The translations under genes were made by a program, and so were the position numbers. A DNA stretch of 64,000 nt from Paenibacillus barcinonensis (lineage in GTDB: Bacteria > Bacillota > Bacilli > Paenibacillales > Paenibacillaceae), in assembly GCF_003217495.1 (NCBI RefSeq), contig NZ_QJSW01000004.1:186001-250000 (forward strand). Direction: 5' to 3'. The notes below the pieces were generated by a model. That model did not search any database and was not told where the DNA came from. It saw nothing but the letters and a program-made list of their open reading frames with translations. Shown here piece after piece: positions 9,344-17,495 of this stretch (position 1 is its first letter; the number at the start of each line of letters is the position of its first letter).

Positions 9344-10294
9344 ATGTATACAGACAAGGAGCAGTATTCCTTCTCCACATGCTGGAATATTAAACGTCAT
9401 ACAACGGGTCAGGGCATGGTTGAGGAAATTCTGTCACTCGGCTTCAGACAGGTGGAATTAAACTATAATGTGAACGATGAGCTGCTGCGGACGATTGAAC
9501 CGATGATTGAGCGCGGAGAAGTGGGCATATCGAGTGTGCATAACACCTTCCCGCATGTAGCTGATCCAGACTATGGCACAGATTCGGTGCTGCTTGGATT
9601 CGATGATGAGCCGCGGCGCAAACGAGCGATTGAACTGCTATTACGTTCGGCCGAGTATGCTCATCGCTACGGTGCCAAGGCGGTTGTTGTGCATCCGGGC
9701 GAAGTGCCGTTTGCGTATAACATTGATGAGGCCTTGAAAAAAATCTATCACGATGAAGGCAAGGATTCGCCGGCCTATCAGGCCTTGTGGCAGGAGATGC
9801 TGGAAAAGCGTGAGGCGGGAAGTCAGCACTATCTCAAGCGGATTCAGGAGAGCCTGGAAGAGGTGTGTAATGTATCGGAGCAGCGTGGGTACGGTGTAAG
9901 CTTTGGCATTGAAACCCGTTCCCGCTGTTATCAGATGCCTACACTGCAGGAAGCCGGCACGATTATTGGTCAGATGAAGGGAGCTCCCCTTGGGCTATGG
10001 TACGACATCGGTCATGGCATGATGATGGACCGAATGGGGCTCTATGATAACGTGCGCGAGGCCAATGCGTTGATTGATCACGTTGTGGGTGTGCACATCC
10101 ATGAAACGGTAGGCTTGTCCGATCATTGGTGCCCTTATATTCATAGTAAAGATATGAGCTTCTTCGATGCATTTCTGGATATCATTGATCGCTCTCCTGT
10201 GAAGGTATATGAGCTGAAAGCTGCCTGCACGCCTGAGGAGATTGATGAAAGCCATAACCTTATTGTAGCTCGTATTGCCGAACGTCAGAGATAA
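9344..10294 (+). CDS. Sugar phosphate isomerase/epimerase family protein (TIM barrel)
   Basis: A 316-residue member of the xylose-isomerase-like TIM-barrel superfamily (AP endonuclease 2 fold). The ATG at 9344 follows TTGGAGGGGCAGGG. Likely metal ligands lie in AVVVHPGE, SFGIETR, GLWYDIGHG and GVHIHE, in the order expected for this fold. It lies 167 bp after the toroid protein and ends the operon before a terminator. It probably isomerises or epimerises the sugar released in this pathway, but substrate assignment in this superfamily from sequence alone is unreliable. Confidence 0.85.
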   Translation: MYTDKEQYSFSTCWNIKRHTTGQGMVEEILSLGFRQVELNYNVNDELLRTIEPMIERGEVGISSVHNTFPHVADPDYGTDSVLLGFDDEPRRKRAIELLLRSAEYAHRYGAKAVVVHPGEVPFAYNIDEALKKIYHDEGKDSPAYQALWQEMLEKREAGSQHYLKRIQESLEEVCNVSEQRGYGVSFGIETRSRCYQMPTLQEAGTIIGQMKGAPLGLWYDIGHGMMMDRMGLYDNVREANALIDHVVGVHIHETVGLSDHWCPYIHSKDMSFFDAFLDIIDRSPVKVYELKAACTPEEIDESHNLIVARIAERQR

Positions 10295-10307
10295 GCAGAA
10301 ATAGAGC

Positions 10308-10358
10308 AGGATCAGAATCTTTAGCCTTACAGGCTGCAAGAGACTGGTCCTTTTGCTT
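10308..10358 (+). terminator. Terminator of the sugar ABC operon
   Basis: AGGATCAG pairs with CTGGTCCT, with an inner AGCCT/AGGCT hairpin, followed by a T-rich tract. Confidence 0.6.
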
Positions 10359-10416
10359 TGTTTTCCGCTACAATCTACCTGACACGACATCTAGTAATTA
10401 GGAATCCAAGTCTGCT

Positions 10417-10962
10417 CTACTTGAATAACTTGTACCAGTATAAAGTGGCTTCAATATTAGGAGTGTATGACTGCTTGAGTGTGTCAACTCCACCCAGGAT
10501 GAAGCCTTGTTTGACATAAAATCTGCAAGCGCCCAGATTATCATCTTGTGCTTCAAGGGACATTCCTATAAGCTCTTTTTCTTTTGCCCACTCTTCTGCT
10601 TTATTCAAGAGCAACGCTCCGATTCCGCTGCCTCTATACTCCTGTTTAGTCGCAATGTTTTCAATATAACAGAAGCGATTCCAGTCCTTTATCACTCTAA
10701 TCTGTCCTACGCAGGTATGATTCATATACGCTAAGAACAAAATTTTATCGTCTTGATTTATATATTCACTCCAATTGAGCTGATCCTCCGGGAAACGTAT
10801 TTCTCGCGTTTCATCCCAAAGAACTTCTGTATAAGACCACGTTCCTGCTTGTAAATGGGGAACCACTTTACCAAATAGCGTGAACGTATCATTTGTCTTA
10901 TGGATATCCTCGATGCGGTCCGCAGTTAACGGAGAAATGATGAGTTTATGCTCACTACCCAA
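10417..10962 (-). CDS. GNAT-family N-acetyltransferase
   Basis: A 181-residue protein with the GCN5-related acetyltransferase fold. The acetyl-CoA binding motif A appears as IATKQEYRGSGIGALLLNKAEEWAKEKE, followed by the C-terminal motif GACRFYVKQGFILGG. The best start is a TTG with AAAGGACG about 10 bases upstream; no early ATG exists. The layout is like streptothricin or aminoglycoside acetyltransferases (SatA-type), but the region around the motif is common to many GNAT proteins. Substrate unknown. Confidence 0.85.
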   Translation of the reverse strand: MGSEHKLIISPLTADRIEDIHKTNDTFTLFGKVVPHLQAGTWSYTEVLWDETREIRFPEDQLNWSEYINQDDKILFLAYMNHTCVGQIRVIKDWNRFCYIENIATKQEYRGSGIGALLLNKAEEWAKEKELIGMSLEAQDDNLGACRFYVKQGFILGGVDTLKQSYTPNIEATLYWYKLFK

Positions 10963-11056
10963 TGTTTAAACACGTCCTTTCAGGATGTTCTGAAATGGCT
11001 GATGCTAGTGACAACTGTTACGAGCCGAGTCTTTCTTGAAAAGTAACCCTGCATGA

Positions 11057-11647
11057 TTACTTGTACATACGCCGTTCCAGTTCAGCAAAGGCGATGCCAG
11101 CATCGTCGCTGGAATTGTCGATATACGCTACAGCTTCAGCAGGCAGCGGCCAGGCTACGTTTTTGCGGGCAAGGGACGCACTGAACGCTCCCCAGTTTGC
11201 CAGCTTCCACTCATCTAGGGGAGATTGTCTTCCGGTAATACGCTCATGATAGAGTGCTACGTCCCGCAAATAGATGTAAGCAACCCGAACGTCCGTATCA
11301 TCCAGAGAGCGCCCAATCCGTGCCAGTTCCTGCTGGATCCAATCGGGATTTTCAATCTCTTTGGTGAAGGGGCCAATGACGAGAGTATCGACGTCAAGCT
11401 GTACGTTATCCAAAGCTGCGTCCATCGTAATTCGATATCCGAGGTCACGGCACAGCGCTTTATACTCTGGTGAGTCGCGGTCTGACGGGTCGAGACCCTG
11501 AAGTGTCATGATGGCTTCAGCGGCAGGGCGAAGCAGGATATCCATATCGAGAAAGGCGGCTTTATATTTGCGGGAAAGAGCTTTGGCCAGCGTTGTTTTG
11601 CCACTTCCCGCTCCGCCGAGGAAGAAAATCAGTTTACTTTTGCTCAT
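11057..11647 (-). CDS. P-loop kinase/ATPase of AAA_33 or zeta-toxin-like type
   Basis: A 196-residue protein with a Walker A motif near the N-terminus (FFLGGAGSGKTTLA) and a likely acceptor/Walker B acid at AFLDMD. Arginines near the middle (RIGRSL, HERITGRQSP) could form the lid. AAGGAG stands before the ATG. Size and layout fit small nucleoside/sugar kinase-like proteins rather than a true zeta toxin, and no antitoxin-like gene is adjacent. It likely phosphorylates a small molecule; substrate unknown. Confidence 0.75.
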   Translation of the reverse strand: MSKSKLIFFLGGAGSGKTTLAKALSRKYKAAFLDMDILLRPAAEAIMTLQGLDPSDRDSPEYKALCRDLGYRITMDAALDNVQLDVDTLVIGPFTKEIENPDWIQQELARIGRSLDDTDVRVAYIYLRDVALYHERITGRQSPLDEWKLANWGAFSASLARKNVAWPLPAEAVAYIDNSSDDAGIAFAELERRMYK

Positions 11648-11957
11648 GAGCCCGTGTCTCCTTCATTCGTGATATCAATTAATGCTCTGTTGCTAACGGT
11701 GCTGATGAAATGAAAACAAGATATGAGTAGTATTCTATCATAATCCCTTTTATTGGCTATAGTAGTTGTAGTATAACTTCGTTCTTTAATTATGCCATGG
11801 TCGAACTGCTTCTTGGTGTCTATCGCCGCAAGGACACGGTTTCAATAAGCGGTAACGGAAACCATACCCGGATACAAGGCAGAGCATAACTGTCCCAAGC
11901 TGCCCGCACTCGGTTGTTCAGTCTGTTAATACTCCTACTTCAGGTTGGCATACATTT
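11648..11957. other. Gene-free interval between P-loop kinase and SgrR-type genes
   Basis: No ORF with a ribosome binding site was found. GGTTTC (11838-11843) and GAAACC (11858-11863) can pair around a 14-nt loop, and GGACA/TGTCC lie further out, so a transcript from the minus strand could fold. No T-run or known RNA motif is seen. Confidence 0.4.
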
Positions 11958-13784
11958 TCACTCCAGCTCCTTCGAGGGAAACCAGATATGCCGTAGATTA
12001 ACCCAGCCTTGGCTGTTGAATGACAATCCGCGAACGGAAGGCAGGTAGGCTGTTTCAACAGGCTTTTGAGAAAGGCTGAACATCAGATGCTCACTAACCA
12101 GATAGCCTTCAACTTCATCCAGTGTCTGCTTGCGTTTGGTAGCAAGTGGAGATATAGCGACGGTTTGTAACATGTGTTTAACCATTTCCTTCGAAAAAGG
12201 CTCCAGATGCTCGGACAAGGTGGCATACAGATCGTATCTGCGAAGCTCCTCGTCCCGATCTTGAATTAGTGAGAAGAGAATCAGGTCCGATTCCAGTCGC
12301 CAATCGCCTTTGAATTGCTCCATGTCACCCGTATGGATGGTGCATGAAAAGCCTAATTGCTCCAAAGCGAATGCAAGCTGTTCCGCGTCCAGTCGATATT
12401 GCGGAATGGTGGCAATGTTCAGGACAATCTCTTGTTTGTCAGGTGAGCGGACAAAGGAGTCCATCAGGTCCGTGGTACCAACGAGTGGCTCTGAGATTAC
12501 ATCCGTCTTGTGTTCCGTGTTACTTGTCTCTGAAACTGGCTGTTGTATCAGATCAATGCATCGCTGTAAATATGCGCGTACACCCGGATCGTTTAACGGT
12601 CCGGGCTTTTGGGTGTTGCATGTGAGCAGCTTTGTCACGGACACGCCCGAGCTTGCTTCTGTCCAGCCCGTGCCGGATGCATTAGATGGATTGTGCATAA
12701 GGTGGAAGAAGGGTGACTCAATATTTTCATCTGCGGTGGTATTCAAGTCCTGACTGCTCTTGTGAGAAGTTTTTGAGGTGCTCCATGGAATTTGTAAAAT
12801 ATCCACCCGATCAATGAGCGCTCTGCCCTGAAAATACGTTGGATATGCCTCCAATCTGCACATATGATTATCCCACAAGGTCACCTTGAAGGGCCCTGTA
12901 CCAATTGGTAACTGTCGTGACTGCATGTGTTCACGTTCTGATTGATTCATCGCTGTATGAGCGCTCTGGCTTGAAGGCACAATGACTGCGCGGCTGGTTG
13001 TCAAGAAGGACAGAAACAATTCATGCGGTGTATTCAATTGAAAACGTACAGTTAAAGGGCTGGCTGCTTCAACCGAATGAATATGTTTACTGACCTCGCG
13101 ATATAGTGTCCGGCGTGCTGTCGATTGCAGTCGTTCAAATGTAAAGACAACATCGGAAGCAGAGAGAGATCTGCCGCTGTGAAAATGAACCCCTTTCCGC
13201 AAATGAAAAGTCCATGTCAGGCTGTCATCCGACACATCCCACGTATGTGCTAGAGCAGGCAAAATCTGCCCGTGTTCATCCCGCTGCACAAGACCATCGT
13301 ACACATGGCTGGTTACAAATGACTCGGCAAGCAGGTTGATATATAGCGGGTCGAGTGCGTGAAGCTGCTGGCGAATGGGAAGACGGAGCGTATCAATGGA
13401 TTCATTGCTGGTCCCCGCCTCGGTATGATAGCCTGTATAACCGAGCAGCCACTGGTTGAGATAATACTGCATTGACGGTGAGCCGGAGAACGCTCTGACC
13501 TGATCGGCAGCCTCCTGTAATTCCCGGCGATTTATCGTCTGCATCATATATTCAGCGGCAATCTGATCCGCTGGAACGAGCAGAGACAGAACCGAACGCC
13601 GTGCGCGTCCCCGCTGGGCATGCCAATGAATCCAGCCCAGGTTAGCCATTTTTTTCACAATCGTCAGCGTGTTCCGATGGGTGCAGTCCAGCAATTCGGC
13701 GAGATCAGAGAGTGTCAGTGTATGCTCGGTTGTATCCCCAAGCTGGCTGTGAAGCAGCAAATATTGCTGATGAAGTTTCAACAA
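11958..13784 (-). CDS. SgrR-family transcriptional regulator with solute-binding domain
   Basis: A 608-residue protein. An N-terminal winged helix (about residues 1-115) is of SgrR_N type, with LSDLAELLDCTHRNTLTIVKKMANLGWIHW. It is followed by a family 5 oligopeptide-binding-protein-like domain (about 160-600; LTWTFHLRKGVHFHSGR and FTFERL are typical). No signal peptide is present, so the binding domain acts in the cytoplasm as a ligand sensor. The TTG start has GAGGAGG upstream. In Gram-positive bacteria such regulators often control a divergent transporter; here the divergent neighbour is only a 30-codon ORF, and an ACTTC/GAAGT inverted repeat at 13815-13833 sits in the shared promoter region. 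Confidence 0.9.
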   Translation of the reverse strand: MLKLHQQYLLLHSQLGDTTEHTLTLSDLAELLDCTHRNTLTIVKKMANLGWIHWHAQRGRARRSVLSLLVPADQIAAEYMMQTINRRELQEAADQVRAFSGSPSMQYYLNQWLLGYTGYHTEAGTSNESIDTLRLPIRQQLHALDPLYINLLAESFVTSHVYDGLVQRDEHGQILPALAHTWDVSDDSLTWTFHLRKGVHFHSGRSLSASDVVFTFERLQSTARRTLYREVSKHIHSVEAASPLTVRFQLNTPHELFLSFLTTSRAVIVPSSQSAHTAMNQSEREHMQSRQLPIGTGPFKVTLWDNHMCRLEAYPTYFQGRALIDRVDILQIPWSTSKTSHKSSQDLNTTADENIESPFFHLMHNPSNASGTGWTEASSGVSVTKLLTCNTQKPGPLNDPGVRAYLQRCIDLIQQPVSETSNTEHKTDVISEPLVGTTDLMDSFVRSPDKQEIVLNIATIPQYRLDAEQLAFALEQLGFSCTIHTGDMEQFKGDWRLESDLILFSLIQDRDEELRRYDLYATLSEHLEPFSKEMVKHMLQTVAISPLATKRKQTLDEVEGYLVSEHLMFSLSQKPVETAYLPSVRGLSFNSQGWVNLRHIWFPSKELE

Positions 13785-13912
13785 AACCGTCCTCCTCGAC
13801 GCTTTTTCCAGTCTACTTCATAAAATAAGAAGTTTTATTCATCCATCTTCATACTTATCTTCCTATATTATCATCTAAAATACAAAGCAGATAGAGTGTT
13901 GGAGGTATTTCC

Positions 13913-14005
13913 ATGATGGAGAGAATAAAGTCTTCAGGTACAATTGTACAGCCAGTGCTGCTTAATCTGGCGAGGTATCGAGCACAGCTGAAATTGTCCA
14001 AATGA
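13913..14005 (+). CDS. Possible 30-aa small protein divergent from SgrR-type gene
   Basis: A short ORF whose ATG has a near-ideal ribosome binding site (TTGGAGG, 7-base spacing). The product begins MMERIKSSGTIVQPVLLNLA and is basic with one weakly hydrophobic stretch. I do not recognise it. It could be a real small protein regulated by SgrR, or the start of a transporter gene lost by deletion. No homology can be claimed. Confidence 0.4.
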   Translation: MMERIKSSGTIVQPVLLNLARYRAQLKLSK

Positions 14006-14068
14006 TGAACGGAATAGACCAGCGTCTGCATTTGCCATCAGTTCCTTTGTGCAAACGTCATATGTAAG

Positions 14069-14077
14069 TGCTATAAT
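14069..14077 (+). promoter_or_regulatory. Extended -10 promoter for the leader ORF and yidC2
   Basis: TGCTATAAT is an extended -10 element; a weak TTGTGC lies about 19 bases upstream. Transcription would start near 14084, leaving a short 5' end before the leader ORF. Confidence 0.6.
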
Positions 14078-14109
14078 GTAAAAATAAACGTATGAAGGGG
14101 GTGAATCTC

Positions 14110-14460
14110 TTGTTTGAATTACATGAACTACTGCCGTATATATTCTCGATTGGGCTTATCTTCACAGTCAGTTACGCTTATATTGCCCACCTACACTGCG
14201 GCATGACAGAGTACTGGATGGAGGGCGGCGCCGGGGATGGCATTGAACCTGTGTTTCCGGCATTGGGCTTGAATAGACAGCACAGATCGGAAGACTGGAG
14301 TCGCATGGTCAGACGAAAAGAAGCACCGGATGAAGATGAACCAGACTGTTATTCCTCGTTGAAACGTGAATCAGCCCATCAACGAGGAGGATATATATGG
14401 AACATAAGACAAACAAGGGGTTCACTTTCACGGCTGGCAGGGCACGGATCTATGGCCTGA
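14110..14460 (+). CDS. Candidate membrane-anchored translation-arrest leader of yidC2 (MifM-like layout)
   Basis: A 116-codon ORF starting at TTG after AAGGGGG, overlapping the first 64 bases of yidC2 in another frame. Residues 7-26 form one hydrophobic helix. A soluble linker follows, then an arginine-rich and acidic stretch: Trp63, RMVRRK, and DEDE at residues 74-77. The codons after DEDE run into a hairpin that hides the yidC2 ribosome binding site. In B. subtilis MifM, an N-terminal membrane segment is inserted by the YidC paralogue and a C-terminal segment with Arg, Trp and a DEED run stalls the ribosome, unfolding a hairpin and switching on yidC2. I see the same order of parts, but no clear sequence homology beyond the acidic run. 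Arrest is inferred. Confidence 0.6.
   Translation: MFELHELLPYIFSIGLIFTVSYAYIAHLHCGMTEYWMEGGAGDGIEPVFPALGLNRQHRSEDWSRMVRRKEAPDEDEPDCYSSLKRESAHQRGGYIWNIRQTRGSLSRLAGHGSMA
14353..14390 (+). promoter_or_regulatory. Hairpin sequestering the yidC2 Shine-Dalgarno sequence
   Basis: A perfect 10-bp stem: TCCTCGTTGA (14353-14362) with TCAACGAGGA (14379-14388), 16-nt loop. The yidC2 site AGGAGG (14385-14390) is mostly in the 3' arm, six bases before the ATG at 14397. A ribosome paused with codon 77 of the leader in its P site would reach the base of the 5' arm. Confidence 0.75.
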
Positions 14461-15338
14461 TTGTGATGGTATTCGCAGTCATGCTGCTTGCCGGCTGCAG
14501 TAATAACGTATCAGAGATAAATTCTTCGACACCGGGATTCTTTAATCATTACATCGTATTTCCGTTGTCTTACCTGATTCAGCATATTGCCAGTGCATTT
14601 AACGGCAGCTACGGGGTAGCGATAATCATCATTACATTGGTCATTCGTCTTGCGTTACTGCCGTTGATGATGCGTCAAGCCAAGTCCCAGCAGGGGACAC
14701 GAGTGATTATGAACGCGATGAAACCCGAGATGGATGCGCTCAAGAAAAAATATGAGGGCAAAAATGACCCAGCCGACCGACAGAAGCTGTCTGAAGAAAC
14801 GATGGCTTTATACAAAAAGCACAAGTTTAATCCGCTTAATATTGGCTGTCTGCCCTTGTTAATTCAACTGCCAATTCTGTCAGGTATTTATACCGCTATC
14901 CGGCTAACGCCAGAGCTGTCGTCCCATTCGTTTTTATGGTTCAAGCTGGGTGCGCCGGACTATGTGCTGGCCGTTGTTGTAGCGGTGATCTATTTGATTC
15001 AGGCCAAAATATCGCAGGCTAATATGGCGCCAGAGCAGCGCAAACAGTTTGCAATTATGGGGTACATCTCTCCGCTCATGATGGCGTTTTTCTCGTTGTC
15101 CGCACCGGCAGCGATGCCACTGTACTGGACGGTAGGCGGATCATTCCTGGTGCTGCAGACACTGTTGTTCCGTAAACTGTATCCAGTGGAGCATCCTCAG
15201 GAAGCGGTGGCGGTGAGCCCGACTATGGCAAAAACGGATAATAAACTGGCCACTAAATCAAAGAAAAATGGCAGCAGCAACAAAAATGCTGCTTCTGCCA
15301 AACCTACTGCGAAACCGGCCAAACCTGCTAAATCATAG
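14397..15338 (+). CDS. yidC: Membrane protein insertase YidC/Oxa1 family (YidC2-type)
   Basis: A 313-residue insertase. The N-terminus is a lipoprotein signal ending LLAGC. The conserved hydrophilic-groove arginine is in TLVIRLALLPL, then comes the cytoplasmic helical hairpin (QKLSEETMALYKKHKFNPLNIGCLPLLIQLPI) and further membrane helices. The tail is Lys/Ala rich (KKNGSSNKNAASAKPTAKPAKPAKS), suited to ribosome contact. Five membrane segments after signal cleavage are expected for the family. It is not next to rpmH/rnpA, so it is more likely the second, inducible YidC than the housekeeping SpoIIIJ-type copy. Its start is controlled by the upstream ORF and hairpin. Confidence 0.95.
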   Translation: MEHKTNKGFTFTAGRARIYGLIVMVFAVMLLAGCSNNVSEINSSTPGFFNHYIVFPLSYLIQHIASAFNGSYGVAIIIITLVIRLALLPLMMRQAKSQQGTRVIMNAMKPEMDALKKKYEGKNDPADRQKLSEETMALYKKHKFNPLNIGCLPLLIQLPILSGIYTAIRLTPELSSHSFLWFKLGAPDYVLAVVVAVIYLIQAKISQANMAPEQRKQFAIMGYISPLMMAFFSLSAPAAMPLYWTVGGSFLVLQTLLFRKLYPVEHPQEAVAVSPTMAKTDNKLATKSKKNGSSNKNAASAKPTAKPAKPAKS

Positions 15339-15376
15339 AGAAGAAGCCTGTCCTTAGGGATAGGCTTCTTCTCTAT
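15335..15376. terminator. Terminator of yidC2, usable from both sides
   Basis: A perfect 15-bp stem (15335-15349 with 15362-15376) that overlaps the yidC2 stop codon. It lies between convergent yidC2 and the LuxR-type gene. T-richness is modest. Confidence 0.7.
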
Positions 15377-15394
15377 ATACCTGTAGTTTTATCA

Positions 15395-16600
15395 CTACAG
15401 TTCCCCGGATAATTGAAAGCGGGAAACAAAATGCCAGATTAATTCACGGCGTGAGGACACCTCTGTTTTGGCAAAGATGGACTTGAGATGATCCTGAACG
15501 GTGTATACCGAGATATGCATAGCCGCCGCAATTTCTTTTGAAGAAAAACTGCGCAGTACGTAAGCGAGCAGTTCGCGCTCCCGTGCAGATAATCCGTAAC
15601 GTTCGGACAGGAGGGGCAGTACGTCCTGAGGCAGAGCTTGCTCTAGCCAAACTGCGATATGCTCGCGCTGAATGGCGGGCTGAGTGTCTTTTGGCTGCTG
15701 CATCCAACTTGCATGAAGCAGGAGATATCGTCCGTCTAACAGCTGAACACAGACTTTGGACAAAGGATAAGCTGTATGACCGAATGTGGAAGCAGTACTG
15801 GCGCTCGTTTCAGTATCTTTTCCAGCACCACTCCCGGCATAATCAGTTTCCGCACCTGCTTCGGTAACCGTCCTCGTTCCTATACGATCCGATTGCAGCA
15901 GATGAGAGCATACTGCACGGATGGGCCTCGGAAGCACATCGGGTCCAACTTGCTCCAGTCGATGCAGCTCCGATAACCAGTAACGTGCGGCAGCATTGTT
16001 CATGACAGGTTCAAATGACGTATCTAGCAGCATAATGCCGGGCTCCTCGGGACTTTTACCTGTCAGCTCGTCCGTAAGGGACAGGCGAGTGGTGCGAAGC
16101 ATGAGTGCAATTGAGGCTGCCCAGTGCTGCATAAGCAAACGTTCTTCTTCCGAGAAGGCAGGAGAGTTCTGTCTGCGATATAACGTGAGATGTCCAAAGC
16201 AAGCACCGTGATCCACGAAAACGGCGCGCAGCTCATCACCGATTCCGGCAGGCAACAAAATATTCGTATAACGAGAGCTGGGCTCAGAGCGCATTGGAAG
16301 TGAAGCTTGTAAAATCGCGGTATGCTGGCCGGATTGAATCAAATCCGCATATTTATGGATGTCATCTTCCATATATTCATTGAGAAACAGCTGTTTATGA
16401 ATAGCTTCTATGCCATCCTCTGTGACTGCGCCTGTGGAGAGAAGTGTCGAAGGATCTACGGTGTTGAAGCAGTAAGCATCGTAAGTGATGACTGTTTTAA
16501 TTTGTTTCAATACAGCTTCCCGGTAGGTACGGGAGGTCCAGTTTCCTTTTTCAAGTGAAGTCATACGGTTTAGATTCTGGTGAGTAAGCAAGCTTGACAA
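15395..16600 (-). CDS. LuxR-family transcriptional regulator with GAF-like sensor region
   Basis: A 401-residue protein. The last 65 residues are a LuxR-type helix-turn-helix (LSARERELLAYVLRSFSSKEIAAAMHISVYTVQDHLKSIFAKTEVSSRRELI). The N-terminal region up to about residue 170 has a GAF-like pattern (EDDIHKYADL...HLTLYRRQNSPAFSEEERLLM). The TTG at 16600 has AAGGAG nine bases upstream, whereas an in-frame ATG 12 codons later has no site. It is divergent from the methyltransferase pair, which it may control. Its ligand is unknown. Confidence 0.88.
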   Translation of the reverse strand: MSSLLTHQNLNRMTSLEKGNWTSRTYREAVLKQIKTVITYDAYCFNTVDPSTLLSTGAVTEDGIEAIHKQLFLNEYMEDDIHKYADLIQSGQHTAILQASLPMRSEPSSRYTNILLPAGIGDELRAVFVDHGACFGHLTLYRRQNSPAFSEEERLLMQHWAASIALMLRTTRLSLTDELTGKSPEEPGIMLLDTSFEPVMNNAAARYWLSELHRLEQVGPDVLPRPIRAVCSHLLQSDRIGTRTVTEAGAETDYAGSGAGKDTETSASTASTFGHTAYPLSKVCVQLLDGRYLLLHASWMQQPKDTQPAIQREHIAVWLEQALPQDVLPLLSERYGLSARERELLAYVLRSFSSKEIAAAMHISVYTVQDHLKSIFAKTEVSSRRELIWHFVSRFQLSGEL

Positions 16601-16694
16601 GCGGATTCGCTCCTTCCCGATTCTTCTTCTCTCTTGGTTATCCGAGTTTTTCTATATCCCATACTTCTGGGATGGTGGTCTGCTCGCTTCCTTT

Positions 16695-16730
16695 TATAAT
16701 GAAATTAGACGAATGTAGAGTCAAGTCTAA
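16695..16730 (+). promoter_or_regulatory. -10 element and inverted-repeat operator before the methyltransferase
   Basis: TATAAT at 16695-16700, then TTAGAC (16705-16710) and GTCTAA (16725-16730) separated by 14 bases at the likely transcription start. It could be the site of the divergent LuxR-type regulator or of another repressor. Confidence 0.45.
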
Positions 16731-16757
16731 CTTCCTATTCAGAGGGGTGCAGTAGCG

Positions 16758-17495
16758 ATGAAAGAACATATATATGACAAAGTTACACATTTGGGAGGAA
16801 GCCAGGCTATGAGCTGGGACGCGGCAGATCTGGGTCGATATGAACAATCTATAACACTCAAAATTCCCGGTTACGATCACATGCACCATATGATGGAACA
16901 GCTGCTTGCGGCTTCGATTACAAATAACAACGATATTCACATCCTCGTCACGGGTGCCGGAGGCGGCAAGGAGCTTGCGCTGCTTGGTGCGAATCATCTG
17001 GATTGGCAGCTGACAGGCATGGATACGTCTTCCCGGATGCTGAAGCTGGCACAGCAAAAGGCAGAGGAAGCCGGGATCACGGGACGGACTACACTGCTTC
17101 AAGGCACGATTGAACAGTTGCCCGCGACAGTCTTATATGATGGTGCAACGTGTATGCTTATGCTTCATTTTATCCAGGGGATGGAGGCGAAAAAAACATT
17201 TTTGCAGCATCTGGCCCAAAGGCTCAAGCCTGGCGCACCTCTAATCATTGCGGCAGTTGACGCGGACCTTGCATCTCCGGCCTATCCAGTCATGATGAAG
17301 GCGTGGAGGGAGCATATGCTGCAAGCGGGTATTCTTGCTGAGGAATGGGAGAGATTTACGGCTTCACTCGGTCAACAGTCTGACCCTGTATCCGGCGAAC
17401 TCATGGTGGAACTGCTTGGAGAATGCGGTTTTTGCGGGATGACACGTTATTTCGGAGCGTTCTGGGTGGAGGCATATTATGCGATCAGAGACTGA
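16758..17495 (+). CDS. Class I SAM-dependent methyltransferase
   Basis: A 245-residue protein with ATG after GAGGGGTG. The SAM-binding motif I is ILVTGAGGGKELALLG, motif II acid is in LTGMDTSSRMLKLAQQKAEEAG, and motif post-II follows at TLLQGTIEQLP. The fold matches small-molecule methyltransferases (Methyltransf_11/25). It overlaps the next gene by 17 bases, so the two are translationally coupled. The acceptor is not predictable. Confidence 0.88.
   Translation: MKEHIYDKVTHLGGSQAMSWDAADLGRYEQSITLKIPGYDHMHHMMEQLLAASITNNNDIHILVTGAGGGKELALLGANHLDWQLTGMDTSSRMLKLAQQKAEEAGITGRTTLLQGTIEQLPATVLYDGATCMLMLHFIQGMEAKKTFLQHLAQRLKPGAPLIIAAVDADLASPAYPVMMKAWREHMLQAGILAEEWERFTASLGQQSDPVSGELMVELLGECGFCGMTRYFGAFWVEAYYAIRD

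Noticed and set aside
11057-11647. Zeta toxin of a toxin-antitoxin pair
   Set aside because: A Walker A kinase fold is present, but no small antitoxin gene is adjacent and size fits generic AAA_33 kinases.
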